Part shown: positions 1 to 12,000 of the stretch, one piece after another | Layout of the letters: every line of letters begins with the position of its first letter | Numbering within the stretch: the first letter of the stretch is position 1 | The notes under the pieces: model-generated | What the model was told of the DNA's origin: nothing | What the model saw: only the letters and a program-made list of their open reading frames with translations | The model's database searches: none | Made by a program: the position numbers and the translations under genes | From: Hormiphora californensis | Lineage: Eukaryota; Ctenophora; Tentaculata; Cydippida; Pleurobrachiidae | Direction of reading: 5' to 3' | DNA length: 32,500 nt | Assembly (NCBI GenBank): GCA_020137815.1 | Contig: CM035353.1 | Coordinates: 3,182,971-3,215,470 of the forward strand

Positions 1-24
1 TCCCGTTAAATCGGGGTTCGACTG
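1..24. mobile_element. Right end of a pogo-like MITE, cut by the window edge
   Basis: The first 24 bases end in a degenerate form of the terminal repeat seen complete at 23533-23704 (GGTAAATCGGGGTCTGACTG), followed by TA, the duplication expected of Tc1/mariner/pogo elements. Only this end is inside the window. Confidence 0.6.
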
Positions 25-184
25 TATCCACAAACTTAACTGTTATTATTTCTTCTTCTATTTCTATATATTATCATGTATAAGAGTGCCAAAAGTAGTT
101 TTTGGCTGACTCAAGACGTGTAACTATGGTTAGAAGGGAGGTGAGAAAACGTTCTAGTGCACCAGGTGTGAAACAGATATATAT

Positions 185-212
185 GCACTCTCTCTCTCTC
201 TCCCTTTTTTTT

Positions 213-247
<35 letters not shown>

Positions 248-284
248 CCTCTCTCTCTCTCTCTCTTCTCTCTCTCTTCTCTCC
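185..284. repeat. Interrupted (CT)n microsatellite
   Basis: About 100 bases of CT with a few T-run interruptions. Reading frames through it encode only Leu/Ser repeats and are not genes. From 285 to 466 I see no gene or named element. Confidence 0.9.
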
Positions 285-1044
285 TAACAGTATTTACATC
301 CAACGGTTTCTCGTCATAGCCCCTGAATTCAGTGATTGTGTGTGTATGCGTGCACCATGTCCTAGCTCCTCGTCTTAAAACCTTGCCTTGCTCATTTCTT
401 ATATAAGTTAATCAAACAAAACATTATACAAAACATTACGCCCATTATACAAACCCGGGTTTATGTTTGGTAATGAAATTACCCCTCCGCGAAAGCTCAC
501 CCCTATATATACTGTGTGTTTTTAAATGACTGAGACTGTTCAAATCGACATAGCGTCAAAAGTTGTGAATATTTTGCTCTGAAATTTTAGGACAAGGTAG
601 ATGGCTACCTGCCATTTATTGTACTCGAATTTCAGCAAAATCGGTCGTTCCTGAATGAACCTGTAGCCCAAAAACCTCCTCTAACTTTGAGCGCTCAGAT
701 CTTTGCAACCTGATGAGGTAGAGAGCTCAAACTTTCACAATATGTTCATTAGACAATTTACAAACTTTTGGCTGCTTGGTTTGGCGATATCTTTTTTAGT
801 TCCTTCGCAGGAACACGGCAAAGTGGTGTAAGTCGGCCTAATTGGCAGCATTTTGCACTCAGGTATCACGTATCACGTGTCTTACTGGAGGTAATCAGCC
901 CCCAGCCATGTGTTACACCGATTATGTAATTGGTGCTGAGTGTGGTGAAGTGTGGCGCTTCGCCAGCAGACATGATCATAGTGTCCGAAATCGGTCACAA
1001 GCTGAAATCCAGACATACTTTTCAATTCTCTCCCTTTACATTCT

Positions 1045-1045
<1 letters not shown>

Positions 1046-1118
<73 letters not shown>
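1046..1118. repeat. (CT)n microsatellite inside foldback 1
   Basis: An uninterrupted CT run lying in the spacer between the two arms of foldback 1. Confidence 0.95.
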
Positions 1119-1122
<4 letters not shown>

Positions 1123-1272
1123 GTTACAAGGTCACGTGATTAGATGTGGAACATCTCGACATGATAACAACGTCTAGTGACACCGATTCGCTCTCTCTAT
1201 CTGCTGAGTATAACTCTCTCGTCATGACGAAGAAGATGTGACTCTCTTCCTTTCTCTATTTCTCTCGCTATA

Positions 1273-1389
<117 letters not shown>

Positions 1390-2131
1390 TGTCATGACGA
1401 AGCGCCACGCTCTACCACAGCTAGTCACGTGACCTTGTCAACGATTTCAGACACTATGATCAGTCTGCTGACGAAGCGCCACACTTTGCCACACTCAGAA
1501 CCAATTACAGAATCGGTGTAACACATGGCTGGGGGCTGATTACCCCCAGTAAGACACGCGATACGTGATACCTGAATGCAAAAATGCTCCCAATTAGGCC
1601 GACTTACACCACTTTGCCGTGTTCCTGCGAAGGAACTAAAAGAGATATCGCCAAACCAAGCAGCCAAAAGTTTGTAAATTGTCTAATGAACATATTGTGA
1701 AAGTTTGAGCTCTCTACCTCATCAGGTTGCAGAGATCTGAGCGCTCAAAGTTAGAGGAGGTTTTTGGGCTACAGGTTCATTCAGGAACGACCGATTTTGC
1801 TGAAATTCGAGTACAATAAATGGCAGGTAGCCATCTACCTTGTCCTAAAATTTCAGAGCAAAATATTCACAACTTTTGACGCTATGTCGATTTGAACAGT
1901 CTCAGTCATTTAAAAACACACAGTATATATGCAATAATAGGGGTGAGTTCGTAACCAAGGTTTATGCTATGAAGCGGGTCACCCGGTAGGGTGATTCGCT
2001 ACACTGTATGCCTATAAGACCGATCATAATGCGATACATGCTACACTATCATCGAGAGCCGTGATATGAATCAGTAACGTGTGTAAACACGACATTCTTT
2101 CTGGGACAACCTAATATATAGGTTCTCTTTT

Positions 2132-2290
<159 letters not shown>

Positions 2291-2574
2291 AGATGCAGAG
2301 CAAATACCCCAGGGTGCTGATCAGCACCATCACACATGAACGACCAAACAAGTGAAACAACCTATCAACTCGTTATTTAGGTGCAGTGAAGACTGTTGAT
2401 CTAGCCACATCCTATAGGGGGACCAGTATAATTATCAGCACCATCGATTATCAACAGGTCATTTGTAGTAAGTTAGCTCGAGTTGGACCATGTTTTTCCC
2501 CCCGCCAATCTACTATTTATGTGGGAAGGTTGAGGTACGAGAGATTGTGAATCATAAATTTAAAATGATCGGAG

Positions 2575-2810
2575 AAGAAAGAGAAGGAGAGAGAGGAGAG
2601 AGAGGTGGAGAGAGAGGAGAAGGGGGAGGAAGAGAAGAGAGAGAGAGAGATTGAGTTTTTTTAAGAGAGAAGAAGAAAGGAGCTAGGAGGAATAGAGGGG
2701 AGCGAGAGAGAGAGAGAAGATGCAGAGAAGAGAGAGGATAGAGAGAGACGAGAAAAGAGACGAGAGAGAGAAGGACGAGTAAGAGGGGAGAAGAGAGATA
2801 GAGAGAGGGT
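2575..2810. repeat. Degenerate GA-rich tract
   Basis: A purine-rich stretch of GAGAGA, GGAGAA and AAGAGAG motifs, probably a decayed (GA)n array. Its frames give low-complexity Ser/Leu/Pro peptides only. Confidence 0.85.
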
Positions 2811-2937
2811 GGGTGGGGGTGCGTTGCAAGCATATGTTATAACCATTCCTGCTTGACTAGAATTCGAAAGTAATCTCTTTTTGTGAATAACTTGACAGGA
2901 TTCATCTTAGAGCCTCAGAACTCAGATATGTTTTATC

Positions 2938-4286
2938 TGTTAAACGCATAACAATTAACGGGATGCGATCAAAGGCACCGGCGCACTTGAGGGGCCCACC
3001 CAAAAGACTTCACCGGGTTTTTAGGCCATACAAATGGACCTCAAATATGAAATTTTAGCCCAAAAGGGCAAATTTCATAGGGGGCACAGCCATTTTCAAA
3101 GGCTTTTTTTTTTTTCAATTTTTGGTGGAATTTTTAACCTCAGGACCACTTTTTTTGAGATAGAAACATTAAATTCTTGGAATTTGAAGAGAATATAAAG
3201 GTTAATAAGCCCAAAGAAGGATTTTTGAAATGGAGCTTACTTCTGGCCATGAGAACGGTTTACTTTTTTGCTTCTTTGACACGCTGGCTGAGAATGTTCC
3301 CATGCTTCATTAGAGCTGAAATCTGGAAATAGTTGCTCAAAACGATATCTATGTGGCCCAAAAATTTTGGAACTTTCCCGCCAAAGATGTGGCGTACAGA
3401 GCTTGTTTGTGAAACCCATCTTTTTTGAAAAAGAGGGAAATTCCCTGTATCTCAAAAACGGATGATCGTAGAGACCTGCGACCAAGCTTAATCGATTCAG
3501 AAGGTCCGATTTTGGGGGGGTCTTCTGAGAGACATTTTGCTCCTACTCCAACCGTTTTTGCTGTAATTGCAAAAAACCAATTCTATGAAAAGGGGGAACA
3601 ACTCTATTCCAGTAGCCTGCTTCGGGCTGATTTCCCCCTTACTTGCTGATACCTTTTTCGCAATTACAGCAAAAACGGTTGGAGTAGGAGCAAAATGTCT
3701 CTCAGAAGACCCCCCCAAAATCGGACCTTCTGAATCGATTAAGCTTGGTCGCAGGTCTCTACGATCATCCGTTTTTGAGATACAGGGAATTTCCCTCTTT
3801 TTCAAAAAGATGGGTTTCACAAAACAAGCTCTGTACGCCACATCTTTGGCGGGAAAGTTCCAAAATTTTTGGGCCACATAGATAATCGTTTTGAGCAACT
3901 ATTTCCAGATTTTCAGCTCTAATGAAGCATGGGAACATTCTCAGCCAGCGTGTCAAAGAAGCAAAAAAGTAAACCGTTCTCATGGCCAGAAATAAGCTCC
4001 ATTTCAAAAATCCTTCTTTGGGCTTATTCACCTTTATATTCTCTTCAAATTCCAAGAATTTAATGTTTCTATCTCAAAAAAAGTGGTCCTGAGGTTAAAA
4101 ATTCCACCAAAAATTGAAAAAACGCCACTTTGAAAATAGGCTGTAGCAAAAATATGAATTCGACTTTAGGGCTAAAATTGCATATTTGAGGTCCATTTTG
4201 TATGGCCTAAACCCTGGTGAAGTCATTTGGTTGGGCACTCGATGATGAAAAACGCCAGGTGTACCCTTAAATTATTATGCGTTTAA
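2938..4286. mobile_element. Foldback element 2, near-perfect 1.35 kb inverted repeat
   Basis: The termini are TTAAACGCATAACAATT at 2940 and AATTATTATGCGTTTAAG at 4285. Arms of about 630 bases (roughly 2940-3570 and 3655-4286) are inverted copies separated by a spacer of about 85 bases. Because of this, the same peptide (K-R-E-I-P-C-I-S-K-T-D-D-R-R) appears in frames on both strands. That is a mirror effect, not two genes. There is no recognisable transposase, so it looks like a non-autonomous foldback. The TTAA at the left end could be a target duplication but is not convincingly paired on the right. Confidence 0.8.
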
Positions 4287-4314
4287 GCTCACGCAGGTTC
4301 ATAACATAACAATT

Positions 4315-4404
4315 CAGTAAGATATATATTATGGAGCTAGTAAAATCAATTTAATTTTAATTAAATTGATTTTACTAGCTGCATAATATATATACTTCTT
4401 ACTG
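4315..4404. repeat. 90-bp AT-rich palindrome
   Basis: CAGTAAG...TATATATTATG is mirrored by CATAATATATATA...CTTACTG around the centre TTTAATTTTAATTAAA. It sits about 30 bases from the end of foldback 2. It could be a short MITE or a cruciform-forming sequence. Confidence 0.75.
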
Positions 4405-4468
4405 ATGATGTATTTGATTTAGTGAAATAATTTTTCTCTTGAAAAAATCGCTCCTTTTTTGTTCCTTT

Positions 4469-4582
4469 GTGCAGCTTGGGTACAGTGTCCCCTCTCTTCT
4501 TGGGAGCGCGCGAGACAACATGAGAGAGAGACAGCGCAGGACGATAGAAGAAAGAGGGGATACCATACCCAATTGTGCAGCT
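4469..4582. repeat. Imperfect inverted repeat
   Basis: TGTGCAGCTTGGGTACAGTGTCCCCTCTCTTCTT-like sequence on the left pairs imperfectly with the reverse complement of the segment ending AATTGTGCAGCT near 4582. Both flanks also contain AGTGAAATAA. Probably an old small transposon. Confidence 0.5.
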
Positions 4583-5630
4583 AGTACTAGTGAAATAAAT
4601 TTGTGTCAGCCTATTCTTGTCCCCAGAAAATGAACGTGTCTGATCAGTACCGCACAAGCCCATTATATACGATAATAGGGGTAGGGGGTAACCAATCTCA
4701 GCAGTCAGCGTATATACAATGAAGCAAGAATATATTAGAGCGTTTCAGAAATAACTTCGTGTCCCGATATCTCCAAAAGTATAAAATATATCTACACGAA
4801 ACCTTTTCTAGCATGTTATTTGAACTCTTGACTACACACAACAATGGTCATTTTGAAAAATTTGATCAGGTGTGGCTATGGACGAACCCGGAAATGTAAG
4901 TTACTCAAATTGCCGCTGCACGGGGAAAACGTGCATAGTACTGAAAGTTGAAACTGCTGTTCTTCTCAAAAGTTGGTTCTAAGGGATATCTTATTGCATT
5001 AAAATACTTGTTCATTAGACAATTCTATTTTGTTTAAGATGTAATAAAAGGTCCTAGCTTCATTCGTTGCTGAGCAATGGGCCTTTGAAAAATGTTGGCA
5101 AAATTTTGAAATATTCACTTCCGGGTCTCACTGAAACATGTCAAAATGATCATTTCCCTTCAAATTTCAAGACAAGTTTTGTGGCGATTTGTTGCGTAAC
5201 ACGACGTGGCGATGGAGCATCAACATCTAACTGTCATTTCTCTCACTTTGCATCAAGCATTATTTATCAGCCCTATTTACCAGCTGCTAGTGTCTCAATG
5301 AGCCTTTCTACAGTTCATTTAAATAATAAATTGAAAAAGAATATCAATTTTTGACCAAAGTTTGGGAACAATAAATGAGTTTAGTGGCCAATTTTTAAAA
5401 ACACTCAACCCCATAAATGGCAATATATATCACCTCCAATTGATTCTAGAATTTCTAACCTATTTTATCTTAAATGATAGAGAATATAGGAGAGGCTTGG
5501 TTTACTTCCTCCCGTGCACTGTGATGGTTAACTTGATAGTGTAGCGTGTATCGCATTATGATATTATGTCTTTGTTATATCAAGATATTGGTTGAAAGGC
5601 CCAGCTGTAGTGGTCTGATTAAATCGCTAC
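4583..5630. other. Intergenic stretch without a recognised gene
   Basis: About 1 kb of AT-rich DNA with no frame that resembles a protein family. At 4671-4696 there is an AGGGG...GTAACCAA motif resembling the right terminus of foldback 1, probably a remnant end of that family. Frames at 5067-5544 are short and show no recognisable domain. Confidence 0.6.
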
Positions 5631-5667
5631 TATATAAGTCTTGTCTTTGACTACACATTTTTCACTG
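5631..5667 (+). promoter_or_regulatory. Candidate TATA box and initiator of the receptor gene
   Basis: TATATAAG at 5631 is followed about 33 bases later by TTCACTG (5661-5667), a fair initiator match, about 255 bases upstream of the receptor ATG. Spacing and order fit a TATA promoter. This rests on motif spacing only. Confidence 0.35.
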
Positions 5668-5785
5668 CTTAGCTGGAGATCTGTATGGTACGTGACCGTC
5701 AAGTCTCCTGAAGCTTTAGTTCATTTAAACAGTGCCATCAGTGTACAGCTTGTACAGTTTCACCGACAATAACGCTCATTTCCAT

Positions 5786-5893
5786 TCAGCTTCTTTTCTA
5801 GTATTTTCAGTCAGCTTCTTTTCTAGTATTTCCAGTCAGCTTCTTTTCTAGTATTTCCAGTCAGCTTGTTCAATATTTTCTGTTATTTCCAGT
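5786..5893 (+). repeat. 25-bp tandem repeat ending in acceptor-like motifs
   Basis: Three tight copies of a 25-bp unit (5786, 5811, 5836) and a degenerate fourth. Each has a pyrimidine run ending TTTCCAG or TTTTCAG, so each copy looks like a 3' splice site. It lies between the candidate start site and the receptor ATG. A possible donor GTACGT at 5688 would make this the acceptor end of a 5'UTR intron. An upstream ATG at 5685 opens only an 8-codon frame. Confidence 0.6.
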
Positions 5894-5918
5894 CAGATCT
5901 TCTTTTCGACCAGATATT

Positions 5919-6060
5919 ATGGCAGCAGCAGCAGTGGAGACGGTGGTCGGAGAGACTCAGCTTGTTCGCGATGAGATTAGCAGGGTAATAGGACTAACTC
6001 AAATTGTGCTAATGACACTTGGGATGGTCATCAATATTGTCATTATAATTTGGTTTGCAG
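5919..6060 (+). CDS. Receptor exon 1: N terminus and TM1
   Basis: The ATG at 5919 opens M-A-A-A-A-V-E, a short extracellular N terminus of about 20 residues without an obvious signal peptide, then a hydrophobic helix ending I-I-I-W-F-A. The exon ends in phase 1 before the donor GTAAAT. Confidence 0.8.
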
Positions 6061-9000
6061 GTAAATAAATCAGTAGCTAGACAACTGGCAATTATGATTC
6101 AATGTTTTTGATTGCGCCTTTATTATTATAAGTGTTAGCTCTCCCTTGCCTTGCTTGATCATATATTTCAACATTTTCCGTAGTGACTAAAAAGTACAGA
6201 AAGAGTTACCATTTGGCGTATCTGAATCTGGCCGTTAGTGATACACTTATCGGTTTCAACGGTGCCCTCTTTGTTGGAAGAGGTTGGTGTTTACGGAGGG
6301 GTGATATTTGCTGGAGTTTTATAGATATAGAGATGGAGAAAGAGGTAGGGAGGGAGAGAGAGAGAGAGAGAGAGAAACAAAACGAGAGAAAGAGAGAGAT
6401 ATCTCACTATGATCATCACCCCCTGCAGCTACTGCGTACGGTGTGGACGAATCCCTGGCCTGCTACATCCTAGGTATGTTATATATAATATGTTCCTAAC
6501 CCCCTTCTAACCCCCTTATCATATAACAGGTACAATTGTCGGATCCATTTTGTTGTCAGCTAACTTTGCAGCAGTAGTACCAATTGCATACGATCGTCTT
6601 GTGGCCGTCATATTTCCAATCAGGTGAGGTGACTGGTGAGGTGAGGTGAAGCGATGTGAGGTGACTGGTGAGGTGACTGGTGAGGTGAGGTGAAGCGATG
6701 TGAGGTGACTGGTGAGGTGACTGGTGAGGTGAGGTGAAGCGATGTGAGGTGACTGGTGAGTGGTGACTGGTGTGAGGTGAGGTGACTGGTGTGAAGCGAG
6801 GTGAGGTGACTGGTGTGAGGTGACTGGTGAGTGGTGACTGGTGAAGCGATGTGAGGTGACTGGTGAGTGGTGTCTGGTGACTGGTGACTGGTGAGGTGAA
6901 GCGATGTGAGGTGAATGGTGAGGTGAATGATTATACAGTTGGACCCCGATTTACCGGAACCCCGATCTTTACCGGGAGGAAAAACTTCCCCCGATTTAGT
7001 AAATTAACGGTGTATCACCCCGATTTACCGGGCAAAACCCTTTCCCCCGAGCATCCCGGTAAATCGGGGTCCGACTGTGATCTATACTTGGTAACGAAGT
7101 TACCCCTCCCTTGCCGGCGCGGCGTGCGAAGCACGCCAAACGAAGGCCGCGAAGCGGCCTGAGTAGGGGTAACAAACCCGCTTTGATTCACTTCAAAAAT
7201 TAATAGCTCCTCAACCACTCAATGAAAATGCACCAAATTTTGGTATTCCCCACCAAATTGTCTGAAAATTATAATTCTGTACTCATATTTAAAAAATTAT
7301 CCCCGGAACCTTGGTTTTGAAATCAGTTTTAGGTGTTAATGATGAAAAAAAATTTTGAAAAAGTAGGTCAGGTATGCTTAACATCATATCAAAGATCGTG
7401 GCAAAGTTTGAAGTTTCTATCTTGAAAGGTCTGGCCATCAAAATTAAAAAGGTCTTGAAGTTGAACCATTTGTACAAAACATGTTGTAACTCAGCTTCTA
7501 CTTTGCCAAATTAAACCTGGTTTGCCCCCCTTATCCTCCCTTATTTGACGTTGCATGTTAAGGGGAGGAGGCACATAGGTCCGACGCTGAGTAATGACAG
7601 GAACACCTGGGGGTGGTTAACCACGATAGTCCTAACAAGACTGGCTGTATTTTATGTACGGTGGCAAACGTGGGCTAGAGTGTGTGGAACCACAGTATAT
7701 GCACCATTCTGCCTTCTATAGGCTCAGTGGGTCAGAACTGTGTCAAATCATCCTCAATCACGTACTTCCCTACAGAAGGTTCCCATATACCTTTCTGCAA
7801 GGCTTGATTGAATATATTGTGGCAAAATGCTAGTGATCGCCACCAAGGGGTCACTACGGTCACCAGATGCTGTTTGAAATCTCTGCTAGTGTAGGGTCGG
7901 TATTGCACCGTTTTGTTTAATCTTATATGATATTTAACGTATACCAGTAAAGGTTCAAAATCCGGCAGCTAGAGGCTAGCAACCTCTACTGTTGTATATC
8001 AATTGCTAAAGAAACGTCGAAAAGTAAATCTCGCTCCGAAAGGAAAGGTCGATCTCGGGCGACAAGAGCCGGTGAGCTCAGCATGACGGGCGCAGGGCAA
8101 AGCCGCGAGGACCCCTGCGTGCAGACGGGGACAAAGAGATCGTCTCATTGTAACCGAGTTATTAGCTGTGCTATCACCGAAGTGAGCCCCGATTTATCTA
8201 AACAGAATCCGTACAACCTTGTAAAATACAGTTTTAAAATATCAACTTGGAATGTGCTCTCTCTGGAGAGTAGCTCATCGAAATTGTACGAACTAGCGAG
8301 GGTGACATCAGAGTATGGAACTGACGTTATGACCTTGACAGAAACTCACCGGCCTGGAACTGGTGTGGTAGTGTTGGAGAACGGGAATTTGTTCATTAAC
8401 TCGGGGAGAATGGATGGGATTCGGAGACAGGGTGTAGGAGTTGTCTTGTCTAAGAGGGTTAAGAACTCATTGATCTCATATACCCCTGTATCTGAGCGGG
8501 TGATGTGGCTGAGGCTCCACTCTAAACAGGTCAATGTGTCTGTTGTGGTGGCATATGCCCCTACCGAGGATGCGGAGGACAGTGTGAAGGATGGGTTTTA
8601 CAATGAGGTAACTGGGGTATTGGATGGACTGCCGGGGCAAGATGTTGTATTCCTCACTGGGGACTTCAATGCTAGGGTAGGGAGTGACAGTGAATCAGTG
8701 TCCGGGGTTGTCGGGAAACACTCTTTACACGCGGTTTCTAACAACAACGGGAAGCGTCTTGTTGACCTCTGTACACTGTATGGGCTGGTTATCGGTGGCT
8801 CCCTTTTTGAGCATCTTAATATTCATAAGGGGACCTGGAAATCACCGGATGGTCGGACCGTCACTCAAATTGACCATATCTGTGTGAGCTCTAGGTGGAA
8901 ATCTTCCCTCCTTGATGTTCGGTCTTATCGTGGCGCTGATATTGGCTCAGACCACTATCTTGTGGGGGGTCGGTTTCGGCTTCGTCTTAGGGCTAATGGA

Positions 9001-12000
9001 AGGAGGAAGGGTGAAAGGGTGGCAGTGCCTGATTTGCAGAAGCTCCGAAATGGGAGTAAGATCGTAGAATACCAGGTTGCTCTCAAAAACCGGTTCGAAG
9101 AACTGGAGGATGGAGTAGATTTGGAATCTAGGTGGGATTTCTTCATGAACACCATCAGAGACACGTCTTTGGAAATTCTGGGGAAACGACCAGCCCAGAA
9201 GAGGCAGTGTCATCTGTCTGATACCACCAAGGATCTTATTAGCCAGAGAGCTGAAGCTAAGAGGAAGGGTGAAACAGCTAGTGAGGATTACGGCAGGTTA
9301 AGGAAGGTGGCAAAGAGGAGCAGTAGGGAGGACGAGCAGTTGTGGGCGGACAAACTAGCTGATGATTTGGAAGGTGCAGCAAGGCGTGGTAACCAGAGGG
9401 ATGTTTGGCAGCTTACCAAACAGATCGCTGGTAAGGCGAATTCGAAGGGTGTTGCTGTCCGGGACAATGCGGGTAACCTCCTTTCCGAGGTCGACCAGCA
9501 GAGAGGAAGATGGGCGGAACACTTTTCGACGCTTCTGAATCCCCAAGCATCTCCGGTTAATCTGGTGGATTTGGGGGAGCTTTCAGGGCGGCCTTGTTTT
9601 TCGGAGCTTGAAGATAGCGACGCTGCACCAACAATCACTGAGATCAGCACCGCTCTCAAGCGTCTCAAGAACCACAAGTGTCCAGGACTAGACGGAGTTT
9701 CAAATGAGGAGCTGAAGTTTGGTAGTGCGGTGCTTGTGGGACCACTGGAGGCACTGTTTGGAGAGGTGTGGGAGTCTGAGAAGGTACCATCTGACTGGCT
9801 CAAGGGAGTTATTACCGTTCTCCCGAAAAAAGGAGACTCATCGGTATGTGGAAACAACCGCGGAATTACCCTTAGAGCCACCACCTCTAAGCTCTTTCAA
9901 ATGGTACTTCTGGGCAGAATGGAGGATGGGCTCGAGAGACTTCTACGAGAAAACCAGTGTGGGTTTCGGAGGGGCCGATCCTGCATTGATCAGATTTTCT
10001 CACTGAGGATGGCCATCCACCAGGCTTCAGAGTATAACCTGCCCCTCTTTGTCAATTTTATTGACTTTAAGGCTGCTTTTGACTCGATTAACAGAGGGTT
10101 CATTTGGGCTGCGTTCAAGTACTATGGCCTCCCCGATAAATACATCAGAATCCTTAGGAGCTTCTTTGATGGGACAGTCAGCGCGGTTAGGTGGGCTGGT
10201 GGACTGTCGGATTGGTTCGAGGTTCTATCGGGCACAGGTCAGGGTGACATTCAGGGGCCTGTGGTGTTTAATGTCTGCCTGAACCTGGCCGTGGAGCTTA
10301 GTGAGGTGCATGGAAGTCCGTCCCGAGGGTTAGTACTGAGGCAGGAAGGAGACTCAGTAGAGACGGTACTTGATTGTGACTACGCTGACGACATGGCGGT
10401 CATGGATAGCACAGAGGCGGGGCTGCAGGAATCTACTGACTTAATCTGCAAGTTTTCTGAGTATGCCGGGCTGAAGGTGAACACCAGGAAGACCGAGGCC
10501 ATGGCTGTTGCTAAATCTAGTGTACAGCCTCCACCAGAAGTCAGTCTTACCATAGGGGACACAGAAATTAGTCAGGTCAGAGATTTCACCTACCTGGGAT
10601 CGAAGATAAGTTACGATGGGAAACTGGATGGCGAACTTTCTTCTAGAATTGGGAAGGGATCAGGTGCATTCCGGTGCTTGGGGAAGGTCTGGAACAATCG
10701 TAACATCCTGGAGCGAACAAAAATTCGTATTTATGAGGCTGCGATCCTGACCATCCTACTGTATGGGAGTGAGACCTGGAACACTACCAAGGCACAGATG
10801 CACCGTTTGGAGGTTTTCCACCAGACCTGTCTCCGCCGTATCCTTAAAATCAGGTGGTACAACAAAGTGAGCAATGTCAAGGTCTTGAAGATAGCGGGAA
10901 TCAGTACAGTGCAGGGATACATCTCCTCGAACCGGCTACGGTGGTTTGGTCATGTGTCCAGGATGCCAGAACATCGGATCCCCAAGATCTTCATGAACTG
11001 GGTCCCTAGGCATGGGAAGAGATCTAGAGGACGACCTAGGAAGACTTGGCTGCAGTGTGTCCGTGAGGATGCCTGTGCTGTTTCAGGAGTTGATGATACC
11101 AATGAGGAGTTGATGGGGAAAGCACAAGATCGTGACGAGTGGCGGCGATTTTCAAGAAGAGCGAGATATTCCGACGCGGGCCACTCTAACGATTGAGGAG
11201 ACCCCTTCAAGTACAAGTAAGTAAGAAACACTGAACTGCTAATCTATCCCTCCGAATACGGACGAAGTTTGAAACCGCCAGCTCTATTGGCCGCTCTGCA
11301 ATACTTGTTTGTGTCAAAGAAATCAGGAAAGTAACGAGATTTGGTCTCGGTGTGGCCCTGTGCGCGGCTCAAACCCCTTAGCTAGAACTATGTAGTGTAG
11401 ACTACAACTTTTCAGTGCTCAGTATAACGTTTTGGGCGCGCTATAAAAATAGGGCAAGCCCTTCTGATACCTCTAAACAGAGTGTGAGGTGTCTTCGATA
11501 CCAAGATCTATACCTCCCCCCATATATCACCCCCTAGATACAACGCGGCCTCACACAAGATAATTCTAAGGGGTATGATAGTAATCATATGGACCATGGC
11601 CATGGTGTTTTGGGCCCTCGGTGCTGTTCTCATCTTCATCAGAGACTATCCCGATGGAAGGGTGAGTAAACTCACCTCACCTCCACTCACCCATCTCCTC
11701 CACTCACCCATTTCCTCCACTCACTGTTGATTTGATATATTGAATGGTGCTTTGCCGACGACCCCAAATATGGTAATTAAATTGATTGGTATGCGAGCAG
11801 TAAGCTCTTCTACTGACGGAGCCCGATTTACTAGGATGCTCAGGGTGAAGGATCGTTCTGGTATAGATCGAGGCCCGACTGTAACTTTCATTTCAGGTCT
11901 GGTGGTGGTTCCCAGCTCGTTCTTCACACCAGGAACCGACCGAATTGGGAAATACTGGTCCCTGATTGGCTGATAACCAGTCACGTGACCTAAATAACAA

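Noticed and set aside
3237-4055. Frames on both strands sharing K-R-E-I-P-C-I-S-K-T-D-D-R-R
   Set aside because: The match is produced by the inverted-repeat arms of foldback 2; no known domain and no consistent gene model.
9288-9884. 198-residue - strand frame opposite the LINE ORF
   Set aside because: Shadow frame of the reverse transcriptase coding region.
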